Source: Nocardia lijiangensis NBRC 108240 (GTDB taxonomy: Bacteria; Actinomycetota; Actinomycetes; Mycobacteriales; Mycobacteriaceae). Taken from it: a DNA stretch of 64,000 nucleotides. Under the pieces are notes generated by a model that searched no databases, had not been told where the DNA came from, and saw only the letters and a list, made by a program, of their open reading frames with translations. The stretch is from NCBI RefSeq assembly GCF_001613045.1, contig NZ_BDBP01000047.1, positions 1 to 64,000 on the forward strand, given 5' to 3'. The translations under genes and the position numbers were made by a program. Each line of letters starts with the position of its first letter. Position 1 is the first letter of the stretch. Below are positions 41,767 through 52,353 of this stretch, piece after piece.

Positions 41767-41772
41767 ACGGCG

Positions 41773-42457
41773 TCAGATCGCCATCGCCGAGCGAACTTCG
41801 GTCTCCGCGCCCGCCCCGCCGTCGCCGGTGGAGGTGACCCGGCCGGATTGCAGCACGTAATACCGTTGCGCCGCTTGCAGAGCGAATCCGATGTGCTGCT
41901 CGACCAGCAGCACGCTCAACCCGCCCCTGGCCGTCAATTCGATGATGGTGCGCTCGATCTCGGCCACCACCGACGGCTGGATGCCCTCGGTCGGCTCGTC
42001 GAGGATGAGCAGCTTGGGCTCGGTGATCAGGGCGCGCGCGATGGCCAGCTGCTGGCGCTGACCGCCGGAGAGCAGACCGGCCTTGCGGCTCAACAGCTCT
42101 CGCAGTGCGGGGAACAGGTCGAGCGACTCGTCGATCAGCGCCTTGCCGCGCTTGCGCCCGTCGGCCACCACCTGCAGGTTCTCCGCGGTGGTGAGCTGCG
42201 GAAAACTCTGCTGGCCCTGCGGCACATACGCGATGCCGCGCTTGACCCGGCGCGAGGGCGAGAGTTTCGTGATCGTCTCGCCGTCGAAGGTGATCCGGCC
42301 GGACTTGGTGGCGAGCAGCCCGACCGCGGTGCGCAACAGCGTGGTCTTGCCCGCACCGTTGTGGCCCATGATCGCCACCACGCTGTCGTCGGGAACCGCT
42401 ACCGACACACCGTGAATCACCTCGGTCCGGCCGTAGCCGGAATGGACGTCGACCAGT

Positions 42458-42465
<8 letters not shown>
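41773..42465 (-). CDS. urtE: Urea ABC transporter ATP-binding protein UrtE
   Basis: 230 residues. Walker A GHNGAGKTT, signature LSGGQRQQLAIARAL, Walker B LLILDEPTEGIQPSVV and switch EQH are present. The sequence resembles LivF-like ATPases, and the whole five-gene order identifies the urea system. It energises urea import together with UrtD. Its start overlaps the urtD stop by 8 bases, so translation is coupled. It is the last gene of urtABCDE and ends 6 bases before a convergent gene. Confidence 0.94.
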
Positions 42466-43293
<828 letters not shown>

Positions 43294-43297
<4 letters not shown>

Positions 43298-44457
43298 CGG
43301 GATTCCACCTTCTCCTCGGCGAGCTGCTGTTCGGCGGGTGCGGCGTCGTCCGGCGGCGGGCTCTCGCGCACAGTGACCGAGCCGGTGCGCCGGAACCTGC
43401 TCTCCAGCACGCCTTTCAGCATCGGCCAGACGCCCGCGAGCCCCGCCGGGACGAACCCGACGACCACGATGAACAGCACACCCTGCAGGTAGGTCCAGCC
43501 GGACGGGAACTGTTCGGAGAACGCGGTCTGCGCCCACGCCACGCCGATCGCGCCGAGCACCGGACCGAGCAGGGTGGTGCGTCCGCCGATCGCGACGCCG
43601 ATCAGGAAGGCAATGGAGGGCACCACCCCGATGTCGGCGGGGGAGATGATGCCGACGATCGGCGTGAACAGGGCGCCCGCGATGCCCGCGAAGAAGGCGG
43701 CGACGACGTACGCGACGATCTTGATGTTGGCCGGGTCGTAGCCGAGGAAGCGCACCCGCTCCTCCTGATCGCGCACCGCGACGAGCAGTTCGCCGTAGCG
43801 GCTGTGCATCAACTGGCGGACCAGCGCGACCACCACCAGCAGCGTGCCCGCCGCGATGAAGAACAGCATCTGCCGATTGACCGGGTCCGACAGCTTGAAA
43901 CCGAAGAAGGCGCGGAAGTCCGAGAGCCCGGTGAAGCCGCCGAGCGCCTGCTGACCGGTGAGCAGAATGGCCAGCGCGGCGGCCAGTGCCTGGCTCAGGA
44001 TGGCGAAGTAGGCGCCCTTGACCCGTCGCTTGAACACGCCGTAGCCGAGCACCGCCGCGACCAGCGCTGGCAGCACCAGAATGCCGATGATCGCCACCGG
44101 TGCGGACGCGAAAGGCTGCCAGAATCCGGGCAATTCGCGGATGCCCGAGATCTCCATGAACTCGGGAACGTCGTTGCCGAGCCGGGCGGCGTCGGCCATT
44201 TGCAGGTGCATCGCCATCAAATACGCGCCGATGCCGAAGAACACGCCCTGGCCGAGGGTCAGCATGCCGCCGCGCCCCCACGCCAAGCCGATGCCCGCGG
44301 CCACGATCGCGAAACACAAGAACTTCGCGAGCAGGTTCAGCCGGAAGTCGCTGAGCACCGCCGGGGCCACCGCGAACAGCAGGACCGCCGCGAGGGCGAA
44401 ACCGCCGAGCGCGGTCAGCGAGGAGTGCTCACGCCAGTGTCTGGTCAGCGTGGTCAT
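43294..44457 (-). CDS. urtC: Urea ABC transporter permease UrtC
   Basis: 387 residues from ATG at 44457, preceded by AAGGAG. About ten hydrophobic helices, with GLAWGRGGMLTLGQGVFFGIGAYLMAMHL near the start and RYGELLVAVRDQEERVRFLGYDPANIKIVAYVVAAFFAG in the cytosolic coupling region; LivM-like. The C-terminal 35 residues are acidic and proline-rich. It forms the membrane channel with UrtB. The start overlaps the urtB stop by 4 bases. Confidence 0.94.
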
Positions 44458-45338
44458 GCCAAACTCCTTGTCCGGACGGTGAACAGGCCCTGCGGACGGA
44501 CCTGCAAGAAGACGACGATCAGCACGAAGACGACGACTTTCGCGATGGACGCGGTGGTCTCGTACTCGATGTAGGAATTGAGCAGCCCGAGCGCGAACGC
44601 CGCGATCACCGTGCCCTTGATCTGACCGAGGCCGCCGATCACCACCACGAGGAACGCGTCGATCAGATAGCTCTGACCGATGGTGGGGCTCGTCGAGCCG
44701 ATCAGGGTCAGCGCGACGCCCGCGACGCCCGCCAGACCGGAACCGATGAAGAAGGTGCCGATATCGGTGAAACGGCTGGAGACGCCACTGGTTTCGGCCA
44801 GTCCGCGGTTCTGCACCACGGCGCGAATGCGCCTGCCGAGCGGTGTCGTCTTCAGCACCGTCGCCAGCGCCGTCACCGCGAGAATTGCGAGGACCAGGAT
44901 GAAGATGCGTGTCTTCGGCACGACCGCGCCCATGATGGTGACGCCGCCGCTGAGCCACTCGGGGGCCAGCACGTTCTTGGCGGGCGCGCCGAAGATGTCG
45001 CGAGCGAACTGCTGCAACACCAGGCCGACGCCGAAGGTGACGAGCAGGGTGTCCAATGGGCGGTCGTACATCCAGCGGATCAGGCCCATCTCCAGCACCG
45101 CGCCCAGCGCGCCGCCGACCAGGAACCCGACCACCAGCGACACCAGCAGCGAGACCCCCGCCGACGAGATCACCTTCTGCACAACGTAGGTCGTGTAACA
45201 GCCGGCCATGATGAACTCGCCGTGCGCCATGTTGATCACGCCCATCTGGCCGAAGGTGAGCGAGAGGCCGAGGGCGGCGAGCAGCAGAATCGATCCAAGG
45301 CTCAACCCCGTGAAGAGCTGGCCGATCAACACGTCCAT
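44454..45338 (-). CDS. urtB: Urea ABC transporter permease UrtB
   Basis: 294 residues from ATG at 45338, with AGGAGGGA upstream; the open frame extends to 45449, into the palindromic element, so this start is preferred. LivH-like features: GLSLTFGQMGVINMAHGEFIMAGCY and TPLGRRIRAVVQNRGLAETSGV. It pairs with UrtC. A folded palindromic element in the 222-base gap separates it from urtA, which may set a lower level for the membrane and ATPase genes than for the binding protein. Confidence 0.94.
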   Translation of the reverse strand: MDVLIGQLFTGLSLGSILLLAALGLSLTFGQMGVINMAHGEFIMAGCYTTYVVQKVISSAGVSLLVSLVVGFLVGGALGAVLEMGLIRWMYDRPLDTLLVTFGVGLVLQQFARDIFGAPAKNVLAPEWLSGGVTIMGAVVPKTRIFILVLAILAVTALATVLKTTPLGRRIRAVVQNRGLAETSGVSSRFTDIGTFFIGSGLAGVAGVALTLIGSTSPTIGQSYLIDAFLVVVIGGLGQIKGTVIAAFALGLLNSYIEYETTASIAKVVVFVLIVVFLQVRPQGLFTVRTRSLA

Positions 45339-45359
45339 GAGTGGTCCCTCCTGTGTTGT

Positions 45360-45507
45360 TGGCGCGCTGGCGCGCGCGTGTTCGCGGCCTTCTATGTCTC
45401 GCTTCCGAGCGGTCGAGACTCGCGACTTCGTCGCATGCGCTTCGACCACTCGGAAGCGAGACGGCCGCGAACGGGCTCGTAAGACTCGCCCCGGAAGTGG
45501 CTGGGAG
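45360..45507. repeat. Palindromic intergenic element, copy B
   Basis: 148 bases, about 85% identical by eye to the element at 1590-1740 and in the same orientation. Main arms 45396-45419 and 45439-45462 pair at 21 of 24 positions, with an inner hairpin at 45422-45434 (GCGAC / GTCGC). Compared with copy A, three stem pairs change on both sides so that pairing is kept. It lies between the urtA stop and the urtB start, all read leftward. Confidence 0.9.
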
Positions 45508-45560
45508 TGCGACGACGTGGGTTCCGCATCAGCCGGTACCGGGAGCAGCGGAGGACGTCG

Positions 45561-46832
45561 TTACAGGCCCTTGGCCCAGTCGTAGGACTTCAGGTACGGG
45601 TCCGGCTGGATGGGCTTGCCGGAGTCCCACACCGTGTAGATCAGGCCGTCGGCGCGGATCTCGCCGATGCGGGCGGTCTTGGTGATGTGGTGGTTGGAGC
45701 CGTCGATGGTGACCAGGCCCTCCGGCGCCTCGAAGCTGACGCCGTCGGCCGCGGCCTGGATGTCCTCGACCTTGAACGAGTTGGCCTTCTCGACGGTGTT
45801 CTTCCACAGGTAGACCGAGGCGTAGGCGGCCTCCATCGGATCCGAAGTGGGCTTGCCGGCGCCGAAGGCGGCCTTGTACGCGTCGACGAACGCCTTGTTC
45901 TGCGGGGAGTCGACCGTCTGGTAGTAGTTCCACGCCGTCAGCTGGCCCGCGATGTTCTGCGCGCCGATGCCCGCGACCTCTTCCTCGGCGATGGATACCG
46001 AAACCACCGGCATCTCAGCGGCTTTCAGGCCCGCGTTGGTGTACTCGCGGAAGAACGCCACGTTGGAGTCGCCGTTGAGGGTGTTGAAGACCGCGCCCGC
46101 CTTGGCGTTTCGCACCTTGTTCACGATGGTCGAGAAGTCGGTGGAGCCCAGCGGCGTGTAGTCCTCGCCCTTGATCTCGATGCCGTTGGCCGCGGCGTAC
46201 GCCTTGATCTCGCGGTTGGCGGTCTGCGGGAAGACGTAGTCGGAGCCGACCAGGTACAGGGACGTGATGCCCTTCTGCTTCAGGTAATCCAGCGCGGGCA
46301 CGATCTGCTGGTTGGTGGTGGCGCCGGTGTAGAAGATGTTCTTGCTGTCCTCGAGGCCCTCGTACTGGACGGGGTAGTAGAGCAGCGAGTTCAGGTTCTC
46401 GAACTTGGGCTTCATGGCCTTGCGGCTCGACGAGGTCCAGCCGCCGAACACCGCAGCGACACAGTCGGAGCTGATGAGCTTTTCGGCCTTCTCCGCGAAG
46501 GTCTTCGGGTCTGAAGCGCCGTCCTCGAGCACCAGCTCGATCTTCTTGCCGAGCACGCCGCCCGCGGCGTTGATCTGGTCGACGGCCAGCTTGGTGGAGT
46601 TGGCGACGGTGACCTCGGAAATGGCCATGGTGCCCGAGAGCGAATGCAGCGAACCGACCTTGATGGTGCCGGTGGAGGTGTCGACGCAGGAAGCGGCGTT
46701 GGAGCCGGTCGCGGCGTCGTCCTTGGCGCCGCAGGCGGTCAGCAACAGTGCGGCGAGCGCCAGCGCGGTCGGGGCGGCAAGCGCTCTGGTCAGGTGGGAA
46801 CGATGCCGATGCGCGGCACGAGAATCTGACAT
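45561..46832 (-). CDS. urtA: Urea ABC transporter substrate-binding lipoprotein UrtA
   Basis: 423 residues from ATG at 46832. The signal peptide carries a lipobox LLLTAC with C34. The mature protein matches urea-binding UrtA: IKVGSLHSLSGTMAISEVTVANSTKLAVDQINAAGGVLGKKIELVLEDGASDPKTFAEKAEKLI, then GWTSSSRKAMKPKFE and YPVQYEGLEDSKNIFYTGATTNQQIVPALDYL. It captures urea outside the membrane for UrtBCDE. The gene leads the operon. A GlnR-like box about 185 bases upstream suggests nitrogen control. Confidence 0.96.
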   Translation of the reverse strand: MSDSRAAHRHRSHLTRALAAPTALALAALLLTACGAKDDAATGSNAASCVDTSTGTIKVGSLHSLSGTMAISEVTVANSTKLAVDQINAAGGVLGKKIELVLEDGASDPKTFAEKAEKLISSDCVAAVFGGWTSSSRKAMKPKFENLNSLLYYPVQYEGLEDSKNIFYTGATTNQQIVPALDYLKQKGITSLYLVGSDYVFPQTANREIKAYAAANGIEIKGEDYTPLGSTDFSTIVNKVRNAKAGAVFNTLNGDSNVAFFREYTNAGLKAAEMPVVSVSIAEEEVAGIGAQNIAGQLTAWNYYQTVDSPQNKAFVDAYKAAFGAGKPTSDPMEAAYASVYLWKNTVEKANSFKVEDIQAAADGVSFEAPEGLVTIDGSNHHITKTARIGEIRADGLIYTVWDSGKPIQPDPYLKSYDWAKGL

Positions 46833-47014
46833 GGGGCGGACCCTCTCACTTCCTCATCAGGTGTCGGCGGCGCTGGCCGCGCCGCGCCGAATACGCCGTG
46901 TTTGCCCCGGTCACGGCTGTCGACCGGGGTGTATACAACGCCATATTCGTGGTGCGAAGAGTAGACAGAAGTTGTTGCGCCGGAATATCTCTCGGTGACG
47001 AGTCCGTTGCCGAC

Positions 47015-47030
47015 GTTTCGTCCGTGTGAA
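47015..47030 (-). promoter_or_regulatory. Possible GlnR box upstream of urtA
   Basis: On the minus strand TTCAC, six bases (ACGGAC), GAAAC resembles the actinobacterial GlnR half-site pair GTnAC-N6-GAAAC, with one mismatch. It lies about 185 bases upstream of urtA. GlnR is known to control urea and ammonium uptake in related bacteria. A second half-site pair is not obvious, so confidence is low. Confidence 0.3.
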
Positions 47031-47100
47031 TCCTTTCCGGCAAGCGATGGGTGAACGACAGTGAGGTCCGTAGCCGGCTCGTAGATATGCCTCGGGTCAC

Positions 47101-47204
47101 CTACGGTTCCGTAGGGGCGGTCGCACCTGTGTTCGCTCCGGCGCAGGCGGTAGGCGGACTTCTTCGTGCGGTGTTCGCTCCGGGTTTTCCCTACGGTTGC
47201 GTAG
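47101..47204 (+). promoter_or_regulatory. Twin CTACGGTT(C/G)CGTAG palindromes upstream of fadE5
   Basis: CTACGGTTCCGTAG (47101-47114) is a perfect palindrome with a 2-base centre. CTACGGTTGCGTAG (47191-47204) is the same apart from one base. They are 90 bases apart, and GTGTTCGCTCCGG is repeated near both. The second lies 94 bases before the fadE5 start. A TetR- or similar dimer site is likely. The remainder of the 46833-47298 gap shows no other gene. Confidence 0.65.
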
Positions 47205-47298
47205 CCGATTCGCCGTGCGGCAGGCTGCGATTTGTACATCGTCAGAAGCGCCGGAGCGGTGCAGCGGTGGGCACGGCGCGCGAGTCGAGGAGGACATG

Positions 47299-49125
47299 GT
47301 GGGGCACTACAAGGCGAACGTGCGTGACATCGAATTCAACCTTTTCGAGGTACTCGGGCTGGACAAGCTCCTCGATACCGGCGCCTACGGCGACCTCGAC
47401 TCCGACACCGTGCGCGAGATTCTCGCCGAGGTGAAGCGCCTGGCCGAGGGCCCGATCGCGGACTCCTTCGCCGCGGCCGACCGGGAGCCGGTGGTCTACG
47501 ACGCGAGCACCTTCGAGATCTCCGTACCCGAACCGTTGCGCAAGACCGTCGCGGCGGTGCGCGATGCCGACTGGGGCAGGCTCGGCATGCCGGAGGGCAT
47601 GGGTGGCACGGCCGCGCCCAACGCGGTGGTCTGGGCGGTCAACGAGATGATCACCTGCGCCAATCCGTCGGCCAGCTTCTTCAGCATGGGCTCTGTGATG
47701 TCGTCGGTGCTGTTCAACGTCGGCAACGAGCAGCAGAAGCACTGGGCCACCCTCGGCTACGAGAAGGGCTGGCAGGGCACCATGGTGCTGACCGAGCCGG
47801 ACGCGGGCTCCGACGTCGGCGCGGGCCGCACCAAGGCGATCGCGCAAGAGGACGGCTCCTGGCACATCGAGGGCGTGAAGCGGTTCATCTCGGGCGGCGA
47901 CGTGGGCGATACGGCCGAGAACGTCTTCCACCTCGTGCTGGCCCGCCCTGAGGGCGCAAGCCCGGGGACCAAGGGCCTGTCGCTGTTCTACGTGCCGAAG
48001 TTCCTGTTCGACCACGAGACGCTCGAACTGGGCGACCGCAACGGCGTCTACGTGACGGGCGTCGAGCACAAGATGGGCCTGAAGTCCTCGCCGACCTGTG
48101 AGCTGACTTTCGGCGGCGCGGTCCCCGCCAAGGGCTGGCTGGTCGGCGACGTGCACAACGGCATCGCACAGATGTTCCAGGTGATCGAGAACGCCCGGAT
48201 GATGGTCGGCGTCAAATCCTCCGGCACCCTCTCGACCGGCTACCTGAACGCGCTGGATTACGCCAAGGAGCGCGTGCAGGGTGCGGACCTGACGCAGATG
48301 GCGGACAAGGAGGCGCAGCGCGTCACCATCACCCGCCATCCGGACGTGCGCCGTTCACTGGCGATGCAGAAGGCCTACGCGGAGGGGCTGCGCGCGGTGT
48401 ACCTCTACACCGCCGCCCACCAGAATGCCGATGTGGCGCAGTTGGTTTCGGGTGCGGACGCGGAACTGGCGCATCGGGTGGACGATTTGCTGCTGCCCAT
48501 CGTGAAGGGCGTCGGCTCGGAGCGGGCCTACCAGTACCTGACGGAATCCCTGCAGACGCTCGGCGGTTCGGGATACTTGCAGGACTACCCGATCGAGCAG
48601 TACATCCGCGACGCCAAGATCGACTCGCTCTACGAGGGCACCACCGCGATCCAGGCGCAGGACTTCTTCTTCCGCAAGATCATTCGGGACAAGGGCGCTG
48701 CGCTCGCGCACGTCGACGGCCGGATCACCGCCTTCCTCGGCGCCACCAGCGGGCGCTTCGAAACCGAGCGGGAACTGCTGCGCACCGCGCAGGCCGACGT
48801 GCAGGCGATGGCCGCGACACTCACCGGATTCGTGATGGCGGCCCAGCAGTCGCCCGCCGAGCTGTACAAGGTCGGCCTCGGCTCCGTGCGCTTCCTGCTC
48901 GCCGTCGGCGACCTGCTCATCGGCTGGCGACTGCTCGTCCAAGCCGAAATCGCCGCCTCCGCACTGGCCGGCGACGCGGACGCCAAGGACCGGTCGTTCT
49001 ATGCCGGAAAGGTCGCGGTGGCAAGCTTCTTCGCGAAGAACGTGCTGCCACAGCTGACTGCGACGCGGAAAGTCCTCGCCGCTATCGACAACGACATCAT
49101 GGAGATGGACGAGGCGGCGTTCTGA
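47299..49125 (+). CDS. fadE5: Acyl-CoA dehydrogenase FadE5
   Basis: 608 residues from GTG at 47299, 5 bases after AGGAGG; this aligns with the mycobacterial start, although ATG at 47296 is also in frame. Landmarks: GTMVLTEPDAGSDVGAGRTKA, EGVKRFISGGD, the catalytic Glu region PIEQYIRDAKIDSLYEGTTAIQAQDFFFRKI and the end ASFFAKNVLPQLTATRKVLAAIDNDIMEMDEAAF. In mycobacteria FadE5 begins beta-oxidation of a wide range of acyl-CoAs. The gene is monocistronic, with a twin palindrome before it. It is convergent with ramB. Confidence 0.95.
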   Translation: MGHYKANVRDIEFNLFEVLGLDKLLDTGAYGDLDSDTVREILAEVKRLAEGPIADSFAAADREPVVYDASTFEISVPEPLRKTVAAVRDADWGRLGMPEGMGGTAAPNAVVWAVNEMITCANPSASFFSMGSVMSSVLFNVGNEQQKHWATLGYEKGWQGTMVLTEPDAGSDVGAGRTKAIAQEDGSWHIEGVKRFISGGDVGDTAENVFHLVLARPEGASPGTKGLSLFYVPKFLFDHETLELGDRNGVYVTGVEHKMGLKSSPTCELTFGGAVPAKGWLVGDVHNGIAQMFQVIENARMMVGVKSSGTLSTGYLNALDYAKERVQGADLTQMADKEAQRVTITRHPDVRRSLAMQKAYAEGLRAVYLYTAAHQNADVAQLVSGADAELAHRVDDLLLPIVKGVGSERAYQYLTESLQTLGGSGYLQDYPIEQYIRDAKIDSLYEGTTAIQAQDFFFRKIIRDKGAALAHVDGRITAFLGATSGRFETERELLRTAQADVQAMAATLTGFVMAAQQSPAELYKVGLGSVRFLLAVGDLLIGWRLLVQAEIAASALAGDADAKDRSFYAGKVAVASFFAKNVLPQLTATRKVLAAIDNDIMEMDEAAF

Positions 49126-49215
49126 GTCCGGGTTCCGGAGAGGCGACCGTTCGGTCCGGGCGCTGCCCATGGTGGTGGCGCTCGGGCCGATCTCACTGGG
49201 CTGCGGCGGCGGAAT

Positions 49216-50622
49216 TCACTTCAGCACGTAGGGGGACACCGAGCTGCGGTGCTCGCTGATGTCGAGCACCTTGCCGAGCGGAGGGAAGGCGCGTTGCGGG
49301 CAGTTGGCGCGCTCGCAGACGCGGCAGCCCGCGCCGATGGGGGTCGCTTGCACCTCGTCGAGGTCGATGCCGTCGGCGTAGACGACCCGGCCGGCATGGC
49401 GCAGCTCGCAGCCGAGGCCGATGGCGAAGGTCTTGCTCGGCTGGCCGTAGCGGGTGGCGCGCCGCTCGACGGTGCGGGCGATCCAGAGGTATTTGCGTCC
49501 GTCGGGCATCTGCGCGATCTGGGTCATGATCTTGCCGGGGTAGGCGAAGGTCTCGTAGACGTTCCACAGCGGGCAGGTGCCGCCGCTGGAGGAGAAGTGA
49601 AAACCGGTGGCGGACTGGCGCTTCGACATATTGCCCGCCCGGTCGACTCGGACGAAGGAGAACGGTACGCCGCGCAGCTTGGGCCGTTGCAGGGTGGACA
49701 GCCGGTGGCAAATCGTCTCGTAACTCTGGGTGAAGAACGCCGAGAGTCGCTCGATGTCGTAGCGGAAGTCCTCGGCCACCTCGTGAAACTGCGTGTAGGG
49801 CAAGACGGTCGCGGCGGCGAAGTAATTGGCAAGGCCGAGCATTGCCAGTTTGCGGGTGTCCTCGGAGGCGAAATTGCCCTCTTCCACCAGCTTTTCGAGC
49901 AGATCGCCGCATTCGAAGTAGGCGAGCTCGGCGGCGAGTTTGAAGGTGCGCTGTCCGCCGGACAGGTGCGGTGCGATCTCCAGGACCCGGGACTCGGTGT
50001 CGTAGCGGTGCAGCACGCCTTCGCCCAGATCGATGCGCTCGGTGATCCGCACGTCGTGCGAGCGCAACCTGCGCGCGATCTCGCTGGGCACATCGCCGCC
50101 GTGGAATCGGATGCGGGCCGTGAGTTCCTCTGCGGCGGTGTCCAATTGGTGGATGTAGTTCTGCCGCTGATAGAAGTAGTCGCGCACTTCCTCGTGCGGC
50201 TTGCTGATGGTGGCGCTGCCCGCGCCGTCGGCGAAACGGTCCTCGGTGGCGGCCGCGAGCTGCGCGCTGGTGTTGCGGTAGCGGTTGTGCATGGCGACCA
50301 TCGCGCGGGCGATGCTCGGGTGCGCGGAGACCATGTCGGCGATTTCCTGGGTGTCGGCCTCGATGCCCAGCTCCTGGTCCATGACGACCTCTTGCAGCTC
50401 GGCGATGAGCCGGGTGTCGTCGGCGGAGGAGAAGAAGGTCGCGTCCACCCCGAAGACTTCGCTGATCTTCAGCAGCACCGGCACGGTGAGCGGGCGAACA
50501 TCGTGTTCGATCTGGTTCAGGTAGCTGGCCGAGATCTCCAGCTTCTGCGCCAGCGAGACCTGGCTCAACCCCCGTTCGGTGCGCAGCTGACGCAGCCGTG
50601 CGCCGACGTACGTTTTGGCCAT
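49216..50622 (-). CDS. ramB: Transcriptional regulator RamB (HTH / ScfR family)
   Basis: 468 residues from ATG at 50622. N-terminal Xre-type HTH (RLRQLRTERGLSQVSLAQKLEISASYLNQIEHDVRPLT), an IrrE-like central region with FKLAAELAYFECGD, and the conserved C-terminus GVPFSFVRVDRAGNMSKRQSATGFHFSSSGGTCPLWNVYETFA with a four-cysteine motif ending GCRVCERANCPQRAFP. It closely matches mycobacterial RamB, which represses isocitrate lyase and its own gene when acetate or fatty acids are not in use. It neighbours fadE5, a fatty acid gene. A TTTTGCAGCCTTGC stretch at 50642-50655 in its promoter recalls RamB half-sites. Confidence 0.95.
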   Translation of the reverse strand: MAKTYVGARLRQLRTERGLSQVSLAQKLEISASYLNQIEHDVRPLTVPVLLKISEVFGVDATFFSSADDTRLIAELQEVVMDQELGIEADTQEIADMVSAHPSIARAMVAMHNRYRNTSAQLAAATEDRFADGAGSATISKPHEEVRDYFYQRQNYIHQLDTAAEELTARIRFHGGDVPSEIARRLRSHDVRITERIDLGEGVLHRYDTESRVLEIAPHLSGGQRTFKLAAELAYFECGDLLEKLVEEGNFASEDTRKLAMLGLANYFAAATVLPYTQFHEVAEDFRYDIERLSAFFTQSYETICHRLSTLQRPKLRGVPFSFVRVDRAGNMSKRQSATGFHFSSSGGTCPLWNVYETFAYPGKIMTQIAQMPDGRKYLWIARTVERRATRYGQPSKTFAIGLGCELRHAGRVVYADGIDLDEVQATPIGAGCRVCERANCPQRAFPPLGKVLDISEHRSSVSPYVLK

Positions 50623-50714
50623 ATGTCCAGTTTATGGGGTGTTTTGCAGCCTTGCCAATCGAAATTAACAGCGGAGCTGAGCTATATGTCACAGCCTCGG
50701 GTTACCGTCGAGGG

Positions 50715-52289
50715 GTGCTGTTCTCGGAAGTCGTGCTGACGTCGGAGACCGTTCGCGCGACTCGGTCCCGGAAGACGAAGATCGCCGCGCTGGCAGAGCT
50801 GCTCGGCGCGGCCGCGCCGGAGGAGCTCACGCCCGTGGTGGCGTGGGTGTCCGGTGAGTTGCGCCAGGGTCGCATAGGCACCGGCTGGCGCACCCTCGCC
50901 GCACTGGACGGCACGCCGTCCTCGGTTGCGACACTGTCGGTTTCGGCCGTCGACAAGATCTTCGACGAGCTGGCCACCGTCGCCGGAAAGGGGTCAGCGA
51001 ACCGGCGTAAGGAGCTGCTGACCGCGTTGTGGGGCGCGGCCACCGCCGCCGAGCAGTCGTTCCTGTTGCGCCTGCTCACCGGGGAGATCCGGCAGGGCGC
51101 GCTGACCGCGCTCGTCGCCGAGGCGGTCGCGGCGGCCGCCGGGGTGCCGGTGGATCAGGTCCGGCGCGCGTACATGCTGTCCGGTCAGCTGCCGGTCACC
51201 GCCGCCGCGGCGCTGACCGGCGGGTCGGAGGCCCTCGCCGCGTTCCGGCTCGAGGTGGGCAGGCCGATCCAGCCGATGCTCGCCTCGCCGGGCGCCGCGC
51301 TCGACGAGGCGATGACCGAGTTCGATGGCGAAGTCAGCGTCGAGCACAAGCTGGACGGCGCGCGGATTCAAGTGCACCGCGACGGCGACGAGGTGCGCGT
51401 CTTCACCAGGACCCTGCGCGACATCACCGCGGGCGTGCCCGAACTGGTGCGGCTCGTCACCGGGCTCCGATGCACCAGCGTCGTGCTGGACGGGGAGACG
51501 TTGGCGCTCACCGATTCCGGGCGGCCCCGGCCGTTCCAGGAGACCATGAGCCGCTTCGCCACCGCCGATCCGGGCGGCGAGGCCAAGCTGCCGCCCGGCG
51601 CCGCGGCGGGTCCACTGGTTCCCGCGGTGAGCTCGGCCAGGGAGCTGTTGCTGCATCCGTATTTCTTCGACTGCCTGCACCTGGACGGCCGGGACCTGCT
51701 GGACGCCCCGCTTTCGGAACGCCGCGCCGCGCTGCTGCAGGTGGCGGGCGAGCACACCATCCCCGCGCTGATCCGCCCCGATGCCGAAGCCGCCGCCGAG
51801 TACTTCGACGGCGCGCTCGCCGCCGGGCACGAGGGCGTGATGGTGAAGTCGTTGACCGCGCCGTACGCCGCGGGTCGCCGTGGCCGCGCCTGGCTGAAGA
51901 TCAAGCCGACGCACACCATGGACCTGATCGTGCTCGGCGCGGAGTGGGGATACGGCCGCCGGACCGGGTACCTGTCGAATCTGCACCTCGGCGCGCGCGA
52001 TCCGATGACCGGCGAGCCGGTCATGGTCGGCAAGACCTTCAAGGGCCTTACCGACGCGCTGTTGCAGTGGCAGACCGCCGAGTTCCCGCGCCACGAGCGC
52101 TCGCGCGACGAGCACACCGTCTACCTCTGGCCGGAGCTCGTGGTGGAGATCGCCCTCGACGGCGTCCAGGTGAGTCCCCGCTATCCCGGCGGTGTGGCGC
52201 TGCGCTTCGCCCGTGTTGTCCGGTATCGGCCCGACAAGGAGCCCGTCGACGCCGACACCATCGAGTCCGTCCGCGCGCTGCTGCCGTGA
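50715..52289 (+). CDS. ligB: ATP-dependent DNA ligase LigB
   Basis: 524 residues from GTG at 50715, which aligns with mycobacterial LigB (MLxxxVxxTS...); the ribosome site GAGGG is close. The adenylation lysine is K212 in VEHKLDGARIQVH. Other nucleotidyltransferase motifs: VLDGETLAL, AAGHEGVMVKS and GRAWLKIKPTHTMDLIVLGAEWGYGRR. A C-terminal OB domain ends with VSPRYPGGVALRFARVVRYRPDK. It seals nicked DNA using ATP, as a back-up or repair ligase beside the NAD-dependent LigA. It is divergent from ramB, 92 bases apart. Confidence 0.93.
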   Translation: MLFSEVVLTSETVRATRSRKTKIAALAELLGAAAPEELTPVVAWVSGELRQGRIGTGWRTLAALDGTPSSVATLSVSAVDKIFDELATVAGKGSANRRKELLTALWGAATAAEQSFLLRLLTGEIRQGALTALVAEAVAAAAGVPVDQVRRAYMLSGQLPVTAAAALTGGSEALAAFRLEVGRPIQPMLASPGAALDEAMTEFDGEVSVEHKLDGARIQVHRDGDEVRVFTRTLRDITAGVPELVRLVTGLRCTSVVLDGETLALTDSGRPRPFQETMSRFATADPGGEAKLPPGAAAGPLVPAVSSARELLLHPYFFDCLHLDGRDLLDAPLSERRAALLQVAGEHTIPALIRPDAEAAAEYFDGALAAGHEGVMVKSLTAPYAAGRRGRAWLKIKPTHTMDLIVLGAEWGYGRRTGYLSNLHLGARDPMTGEPVMVGKTFKGLTDALLQWQTAEFPRHERSRDEHTVYLWPELVVEIALDGVQVSPRYPGGVALRFARVVRYRPDKEPVDADTIESVRALLP

Positions 52290-52353
52290 GTGTGGGAGAG
52301 CCTTCCGAAGCCGTGCCGCCGAACCGTCCCTGAGCGTCTGACCAGAGACGCCG

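Noticed and set aside
46790..47239. 150-codon leftward frame over the urtA-fadE5 gap
   Set aside because: Basic, Arg/Ser/His-rich with no motif; it covers the promoter region and palindromes, so it is most likely not coding.
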